Of a stretch of DNA of 32,087 nt, positions 26,452-32,087 are shown piece after piece (within the stretch, counting starts at the first letter, position 1; every line of letters starts with the position of its first letter). The stretch is from Gemmatimonadota bacterium (lineage in GTDB: Bacteria > Gemmatimonadota > Gemmatimonadetes > Palauibacterales > Palauibacteraceae): contig JAKSCH010000485.1 of assembly GCA_022360695.1 (NCBI GenBank), forward strand, positions 1-32,087, written 5' to 3'. The translations under genes were made by a program, and so were the position numbers. The notes below the pieces were generated by a model. It was not told where the DNA came from, did no database searches, and was given only the letters and a program-made list of their open reading frames with translations.

Positions 26452-27519
26452 TTGTCCGATCGAACCACGGCCGCGATCGCCGGCACGGGGAGCTTCCTGC
26501 CGGCCGATAGCATAGACAACTTCGCGCTCTACGAGATGGGCACGCTACGGGACGACTTCGATGTCGAGCAGGCCCGCGGAAGCCTCCGATCCGTCGAGGG
26601 AGCCGACGCGTTGTCCGAGCACGAAGTCTTCGACCGCTGGGCCCGGCAGGTCACCGGGATCAAGGAGCGACGGTACCTGACGCCCGAGTCCGGGCTGACG
26701 ACCGAGGACATGTGCGCGCGGGCCGGCCAGCGGGCGTTGGAGGCCGCCGGTATGGAGGCGTCCGAGCTCGACCTCATCTTCGCCGCTTCGCTGACCGGTG
26801 CCGACGAAGTGCCCAACGTCGCCTGCACCGTCGCGGAGCGGATCGGTGCCCCGCAGCTGGGCGGCTACGTGCTCAACGCGGCGTGCGCCGGGTTCGTTCA
26901 TGCCATCGGAGCCGGCTGGTCATCGATCGTGAGCGGGATGGCCGAGCGGGTCCTCGTCGTGTCGGGCGACGCGCTCACACGCGCGGTCGACTACACGGAT
27001 GTCCGCACGGCGGTCGTGTTCGGCGACGGCGCCGGCGCGGTCGTCCTCGAGCGCTCCGAGGGCGACACGGGGCTGCTCGGGCGACCGGTCATGGCCAGCG
27101 AGTTCTCACGCGCGCCGCTGTACATGGTGGGGCAGGGCTGGGAAGAGGAGGACGAGCCGTTTCCCGTCCTCCACATGCACGGCGGGCCACGGATTCTCCG
27201 AAACGCGATCACGAAGATGGCCGAGGTCGGCGAGCGGGCGCTCGAGACGGCGTCGCTCTCCTGGCGGGACGTCGACTTCGTGATTCCGCACCAGGCGAAC
27301 CTCCGGATCACGAAGGGTCTCGAGAAGCACCTCGATCTCGAGAGCGGTCACGTCATCCACAACATCGAGCGGTACGGCAACATGTCGGCATCGACGGTGG
27401 CCGTCGCCTTCGATGAAGTGGTGCGCGGGAAGCACGGTCCGGTGCCTGAGCCCGCGACCTACGTGCTGACCGCGATCGGGGGCGGGTACACCATGGCGGG
27501 AGCGGTCGTCCGAGTCTGA
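26452..27519 (+). CDS. 3-oxoacyl-ACP synthase III family protein (FabH-like thiolase fold)
   Basis: Cys-His-Asn triad contexts: LNAACAGFVHAIGAG, IPHQANLRI, IERYGNMSASTVAVA; GDGAGAVVL and C-terminal AIGGGYTMAGAVV. Extra N-terminal insertion between GTGSFLP and TGIKERRYL. Confidence 0.92.
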   Translation: MSDRTTAAIAGTGSFLPADSIDNFALYEMGTLRDDFDVEQARGSLRSVEGADALSEHEVFDRWARQVTGIKERRYLTPESGLTTEDMCARAGQRALEAAGMEASELDLIFAASLTGADEVPNVACTVAERIGAPQLGGYVLNAACAGFVHAIGAGWSSIVSGMAERVLVVSGDALTRAVDYTDVRTAVVFGDGAGAVVLERSEGDTGLLGRPVMASEFSRAPLYMVGQGWEEEDEPFPVLHMHGGPRILRNAITKMAEVGERALETASLSWRDVDFVIPHQANLRITKGLEKHLDLESGHVIHNIERYGNMSASTVAVAFDEVVRGKHGPVPEPATYVLTAIGGGYTMAGAVVRV

Positions 27520-27669
27520 CCGACCGGCCGCCGACGCGCGACACCGGCGCGGCCGCCTCGCCGGACGGCTGCCCACGCACTTCGTCGCGTTTGCAACCCT
27601 CGCCGCATCCGCACCATCAGAGTCTCGAAGACGACGTACCGTCTCGACCCCCGACCCGGAGACCCGATC

Positions 27670-27807
27670 ATGATCTCGATGTTCCGGAAGACGCTCCCGG
27701 CCGCGCTCATCGTCGGCGCAGCGGCCGCCTCGCCCGGTGCCGCGCAGTGGGACGACGACTGCGATCACCGGCGGACGCTGTCCCTCGATCTCGGCGCGCT
27801 CGAGCTG
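27670..27807 (+). pseudogene. 5' fragment of an exported protein, truncated at a sequence junction
   Basis: MISMFRKTLPAALIVGAAAASPGAAQWDDDCDHRRTLSLDLGALE has a clear signal peptide and exported start; beyond ~27.8 kb the frame is only the antisense of a glutamine synthetase gene. Confidence 0.6.
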
Positions 27808-28191
27808 ACGCTTCAGGATGCTGCGCGGCGCGACGGCGACCGCGTCGCCGGCCTCGGTCTCGCAGTCGCACAGGACCAGCGCCGTGTTGTCCTGCCAGGC
27901 GACCTTGCGCAGGGTGCCGAGGTCGGGCACCGCGTGGAGGTCGCCGTAGCCGGTCTCCCAGCTCGTGAACGCGTAGCCGGGCGTCGGGTCCATCTCCATG
28001 TCGCACGCGAGCAGGTAGTCGCAGACGTGCATCCCGCCGTTCGCCACGGACTCCAGGAAGAAGTGGCCCGTGATGCGCTTGCCCACGAGCCGGCCGTAGA
28101 GGTCGGGGAAGGCCGTGATGACGGTGTCGACCGATCCCGTCTCGACCGCCCGGGTGAGCTCCTCGAGGCTGAAGCGTCCGGCCGCGCTCAC
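27785..28191 (-). pseudogene. N-terminal fragment of glutamine synthetase family protein (3' part missing at junction)
   Basis: GTG start at 28191 overlapping the purF stop; VSAAGRFSLEELTRAVETGSVDTVITAFPDLYGRLVGKRITGHFFLESVANGGMHVCDYLLACDMEMDPTPGYAFTSWETGYGDLHAVPDLGTLRKVAWQDNTALVLCDCE...APRSILKRQLERA, then homology is lost. Confidence 0.8.
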
Positions 28192-29678
28192 GCCGTGGGC
28201 TCTCCGTCCTCGTCGATGGGGCGGAACAGCGAGAGCTGCGGCGCCCGGGCCTCGTCCAGGATCGGCACGGGGTAGTCGTCGGAGAAGCAGGCGTCGCAGT
28301 GGCCGTGCTTGAGCTCCTGGCCGAGCCCGCGCAGGCCCTCGAGGGTCAGGTAGCCGAGCGTGTCGGCGCCGATCGCCACGCGGATCTCGTCGAGGTCGTG
28401 GGTGGCGGCGAGGAGCTCGCCCTTCGTGGGCATGTCGATGCCGTAGTGGCACGGCCGGATGGTCGGCGGCGCCGAGATGCGCACGTGGATCTCGCGGGCG
28501 CCGGCGGCGCGCATCATGTTCGAGATCTTGAGCGTGCTCGTCCCGCGCACGATCGAGTCGTCGACGAGCACGACCCGCTTGCCGTCGAGGATTCCCCGGA
28601 TCGGGTTGTGCTTGATCTTCACCCCGAAGTTCCGGATCGACTGCGCCGGCTCGATGAAGGTCCGCCCGACGAAGTGGTTGCGGATGATCGCCGTCTCGTA
28701 GGGGATGTCCGACTCCTCGGCGTAGCCGAGGGCGGCGACGCTCCCGGAGTCGAGGAGCGGGACGACCATGTCCGCTTCGACCGGATGCTCCCGCGCGAGC
28801 ATGCGGCCGAGCTCCTTGCGGAAGTTGTAGACGTTCGAGCCCGGCAGGTTCGAGTCGGGCCGCGCGAAGTAGATGTACTCGAAGATGCAGAACGCCTCGC
28901 GCGCGGGCCGCGGGAAGGGGCGGAACGAGCGCAGCCGGCCCCGGCGCACGACGACGACCTCGCCCGGCTCGAGGTGGCGCTCGACGGTCGCCCCGATCAG
29001 GTCCAGCGCGCAGGTCTCGCTGGCGGCGACCCAGGCGCCGTCCAGGCGGCCGAGCACCAGCGGCCGGAACCCGTGGGCGTCGCGCACCGCGACGAGCGCG
29101 TCGTGGGTGAGCATGACCAGGCTGAAGGCGCCCTTCAGCCGCGAGAGGGCGTCGACCAGGCGCTCCTCGAGGGTCGCCTCCCGCGAGCGCGCGAGCAGGT
29201 GGACGATGACCTCGCTGTCGGAGGTCGTGCTGAAGATCGCGCCCCGGCCCTCGAGCTCGCGGCGCACGGCGCCGGCGTTCACGAGGTTGCCGTTGTGGGC
29301 GAGCGCCACGGGGCCGCCGTCGGTGTTGGCGCAGAAGGGCTGGGCGTTGCGCAGCAGGCTCTCGCCCGTCGTCGAGTAGCGCACGTGGCCGATGGCGTGC
29401 CGGCCGGGCAGCCGCCCGAGGATCTTCTCGTTGAAGACGTCCGAGACCAGGCCCATCGCCCGGTGCACGAACTGCTCGCCGCCCTGCGTCGAGCAGATGC
29501 CGGCGCTCTCCTGGCCGCGGTGCTGGAGCGCATAGAGGGCCAGGTAGGCGATGTTGCTCGCCTCGGAGTGGCCGTGGACGCCGACGATCCCGCACTCGTC
29601 CTTCACGCGCTCGGCCTCGCGCAGGCGCGCGGCCTCGGCGAGCTCCTGGGGATCGAACGGGGGCGCTTCGTGGGACAA
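28188..29678 (-). CDS. purF: amidophosphoribosyltransferase
   Basis: Propeptide then CGIVGVHGHSEASNIAYLALYALQHRGQESAGI; FCIFEYIYFARPDS; PRPP motif VVLVDDSIVRGTS; C-terminal HCDACFSDDYPVP. Confidence 0.96.
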   Translation of the reverse strand: MSHEAPPFDPQELAEAARLREAERVKDECGIVGVHGHSEASNIAYLALYALQHRGQESAGICSTQGGEQFVHRAMGLVSDVFNEKILGRLPGRHAIGHVRYSTTGESLLRNAQPFCANTDGGPVALAHNGNLVNAGAVRRELEGRGAIFSTTSDSEVIVHLLARSREATLEERLVDALSRLKGAFSLVMLTHDALVAVRDAHGFRPLVLGRLDGAWVAASETCALDLIGATVERHLEPGEVVVVRRGRLRSFRPFPRPAREAFCIFEYIYFARPDSNLPGSNVYNFRKELGRMLAREHPVEADMVVPLLDSGSVAALGYAEESDIPYETAIIRNHFVGRTFIEPAQSIRNFGVKIKHNPIRGILDGKRVVLVDDSIVRGTSTLKISNMMRAAGAREIHVRISAPPTIRPCHYGIDMPTKGELLAATHDLDEIRVAIGADTLGYLTLEGLRGLGQELKHGHCDACFSDDYPVPILDEARAPQLSLFRPIDEDGEPTA

Positions 29679-29687
29679 GGCGGGAAC

Positions 29688-30701
29688 CTAGCGAGCCGGG
29701 CCGGCGATGGCTTCCGCCGGGCCGCCCGAGATCACGGTGATCGCGAGCAGCAGGTAGTACATCACGGGAATCCCGAGCAGATTCGAGTCGATGCGGTCGA
29801 GGATGCCCCCGGTGCCGGGGAGCAGCGTGCCGGTGTCCTTGACCTGCGCATCCCGCTTGAGGAGCGACTCCACGAGGTCGCCCACGATCCCCACGACCGC
29901 GAGCACGGGCGCCAGCAGGAAGTACGTCAGCCAGCCGAGCGAGGCCGAGAGCTGCGGAGCCCAGATGTCGAAGCCGAGCTTGAAGCCCGCGCCGATCAGG
30001 ACCCCGGCGATGACGGCGCCGATCGCGCCCTCCACCGTCTTGTTCGGGCTGATCGTCGGCGCGAGCTTGCGCTTGCCGTAGAAGCGGCCGCCGAAGTAGG
30101 CGCCGACGTCGCCGCCGATCACGATCGAGATGACGAGGAACAGGTAGAAGGCGCCGGCGTCGGGATGGATCCCGGCCGCGTAGGCCGCTCCGAAGCGGCT
30201 CTCGATGATCGGCTGGAAATTGCGCAGGGCGATGGCGTGCGAGAGCAGCCAGCCGACGTAGAACACGCCGAAGAAGGTGCCGGAAATGCTCGCGAGCGAG
30301 TCGGTGATCCGCGCCGTGCGGAGCTGCGCGACCATCACGCCGAGGAGCACCATCGAGAGCAGGATGGTCGCCGCCGACTCGCCGCCCCAGTAGACGACGA
30401 ACGGGATGGTGACGGCCGCCGCCGTACCGAAGCTCCGCAGGGGCTCGACCCCCTTGGCCTCGATCAGCTGGTAGAACTCCGTCACGCCGATCAGGATGAA
30501 GATCACGACGATCCCGAGGACCCACAGGGGGTCCGCGAAGATCCCGTACGTGACCGGCGGAATGAGCAGCGCGGCGGTCACGAGCCGCAGCGCGAGGTTG
30601 CTCCGCTCGCGGGGCGCGTCGACGGGCGTGGGCGGCTGGGGGTGGATCGGCTCCCTCGCCGCCGCGGGCGTCCCCGCGTCCGTCGGCAGACCGTCGCTCA
30701 A
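29688..30701 (-). CDS. cdsA: phosphatidate cytidylyltransferase
   Basis: SPNKTVEGAIGAVIAG and GDLVESLLKRDAQVKDTGTLLPGTGGILDRIDSN CdsA signature; multi-pass. In-frame TTG candidate start at 30701. Confidence 0.92.
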   Translation of the reverse strand: MSDGLPTDAGTPAAAREPIHPQPPTPVDAPRERSNLALRLVTAALLIPPVTYGIFADPLWVLGIVVIFILIGVTEFYQLIEAKGVEPLRSFGTAAAVTIPFVVYWGGESAATILLSMVLLGVMVAQLRTARITDSLASISGTFFGVFYVGWLLSHAIALRNFQPIIESRFGAAYAAGIHPDAGAFYLFLVISIVIGGDVGAYFGGRFYGKRKLAPTISPNKTVEGAIGAVIAGVLIGAGFKLGFDIWAPQLSASLGWLTYFLLAPVLAVVGIVGDLVESLLKRDAQVKDTGTLLPGTGGILDRIDSNLLGIPVMYYLLLAITVISGGPAEAIAGPAR

Positions 30702-30729
30702 GGCGCTCCCGTCCGTCGGCTGACCGCCG

Positions 30730-31185
30730 TCATGCCTCCCCCGTCGATCCGAAGCCCCCCTCGCCGCGCCGGCTCTCGGGCAGCTCGGTCGTCTCGTCCC
30801 ACTCGAGGCGCGCGACGGGGGACAGCACGAGCTGCGCGATGCGGTCGCCCCGCGCGATCTCGAACGTCTCATCCCCCGTGTTGCAGAGGATGACCGCCAC
30901 CTCGCCCCGGTAGTCGGCGTCTATGGTACCAGGGGCGTTGGGAAGCACGATCCCGTGGCGCAGGGCGAGGCCGCTGCGCGGCCGCACCTGGGCCTCGTAG
31001 CCCTCGGGCACGGCGATGCGAAGCCCGGTCGGCACGAGACGGCGTTCGCCGGGCGCCACGCGCAGCGGCTTCTCGACGGCGGCCCGCAGGTCGAGCCCCG
31101 CGGCGCCCGCGGTCGCGTACTCGGGCAGCGGGAGGCCGGCGGCCCCGGGCAACCGGGTCACGCGGACGCGCACCGGATCGCCCAT
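30730..31185 (-). CDS. dut: dUTP diphosphatase
   Basis: All five dUTPase motifs: [48 protein letters not shown]. Confidence 0.96.
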   Translation of the reverse strand: MGDPVRVRVTRLPGAAGLPLPEYATAGAAGLDLRAAVEKPLRVAPGERRLVPTGLRIAVPEGYEAQVRPRSGLALRHGIVLPNAPGTIDADYRGEVAVILCNTGDETFEIARGDRIAQLVLSPVARLEWDETTELPESRRGEGGFGSTGEA

Positions 31186-31203
31186 GGGGCCGCCCTGCCC
31201 TGC

Positions 31204-32087
31204 CTACTCGGCGCCGACCGCGTCGGCCAGGGCCTCCTTGCGGGAGAGCCGGATGCGGCCGCTCGGGTCGATGTCGATGCACTTGACCAGCACCTCGTCG
31301 CCCTCGGCGACCACGTCCTCGACGCGCTCGACGCGCGCCTCGGCCAGGTGGCTGATGTGCACGAGACCGTCCGTCCCGGGGAAGATCTCGACGAACGCAC
31401 CGAAGTCGGTGATCCGCTTGACCTTGCCCGAGTAGAGGCGATCGATCTCGGCCTCCTGGGTCAGCTCCTCGACCATCGACTGCGCGCGCTCGAGGGCGGC
31501 GCGGTCCGGCGCGAAGATGCTGACGGAGCCGCTGTCGTCCACCTCGACCTTCGCGCCCGACATCTCCTGGATGCCGCGGATGACGCGCCCGCCGGGCCCG
31601 ATGACGTCGCGGATGCGGTCGGGCTTGATCTTGATCACGGTCATGCGGGGCGCCCACTCGGACATCTCGGAACGCGCCGAGAAGCCCGGGAGCTGGTCCG
31701 CGGTGTCGCGGCGCATGGCCTCGAGGATGTGGAGCCGGCCCTCCCGGGCCTGGGCCATGGCGTCCTCCATGACCTTCCAGTCCACGCTCTCGATCTTGAT
31801 GTCCATCTGCAGCGCCGTGATGCCCTTCTACGTCCCGGCGACCTTGAAGTCCATGTCGCCCAGGTGGTCCTCGTCGCCGAGGATGTCGGAGAGGATCGCG
31901 CGGCGGTCGCCGTCCTCGATCAGGCCCATCGTGATGCCCGCGACGGGCGCCTTCAGCGGGACGCCGGCGTGCGTGAGTGCGAGGGTGCCGCCGCAGATCG
32001 TCGCCATCGACGACGAGCCGTTCGACTCGAGCACCTCGGACACGACCCGCACCGTGTACGGGAAGTCGTCGCGCTCGGGCAGCACCA
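31204..32087 (-). pseudogene. pnp: polyribonucleotide nucleotidyltransferase (C-terminal half in window) interrupted by an in-frame TAG at ~31827-31830
   Basis: Upstream part [43 protein letters not shown]...[13 protein letters not shown], then TAG, then KGITALQMDIKIESVDWKVMEDAMAQAREGRLHILEAM with KH (VIKIKPDRIRDVIGPGGRVIRGIQ) and S1 (YSGKVKRITDFGAFVEIFPGTDGLVHISHLA) domains in the same frame. Confidence 0.85.

Noticed and set aside
27808-28275. Continuation of the 27670 exported-protein ORF
   Set aside because: Beyond ~27.8 kb it is merely the antisense frame of the glutamine synthetase gene.
27106-30525. 1139-aa minus-strand ORF
   Set aside because: Runs across the junction and antisense/out of frame to purF, cdsA and the KAS III gene; Arg/Pro-rich translation typical of GC-rich shadow ORFs. 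Only the short GS segment inside it is real.
28299-30893. 864-aa plus-strand ORF
   Set aside because: Entirely antisense to purF, cdsA and part of dut, which have clear family motifs.
31822-31836. Genome-wide amber recoding to explain the pnp TAG
   Set aside because: TAG is used as the apparent terminator of cdsA and pnp on the same block and of several left-side genes.

Overview
High-GC bacterial window, densely coding. The left ~27.8 kb looks like one coherent genome segment, possibly Gemmatimonadota-like (inference only). It contains: a partial CDP-alcohol phosphatidyltransferase; a ferredoxin-NADP reductase-like flavoprotein; an Mre11/Rad50-like pair (SbcD/YhaO and SbcC/YhaN type); a patatin-like lipase; a small conserved protein often mis-named 'ABC transporter ATPase'; a FtsX/MacB-like permease, MacA-like adaptor and TolC-like efflux set; two head-to-head ECF sigma / anti-sigma / Spy-CpxP-like exported protein modules; etfB-etfA; an xdhC-mocA-like maturation pair; an ABC-2-type exporter; a D-threonine aldolase/D-serine dehydratase-like enzyme; a third ECF sigma / membrane anti-sigma module whose anti-sigma carries an AMPK/CBM48-like glycogen-binding domain; and a KAS III. 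At about 27.78-27.82 kb two truncated genes meet back-to-front: an exported-protein 5' end on + and a glutamine synthetase 5' end on -. To the right lies a minus-strand pnp-dut-cdsA-purF-GS block. This looks like a chimeric assembly join or a real rearrangement. Within pnp there is an in-frame TAG at a position that is normally a sense codon. Most promising observations: the carbohydrate-domain anti-sigma module with complementary 14+10 bp inverted blocks at its two ends and no canonical sigma start codon; the paired divergent sigma modules; and the hydrophobic hairpin replacing the zinc hook in the Rad50-like ATPase. No tRNA, rRNA, CRISPR or transposase was recognised by eye.
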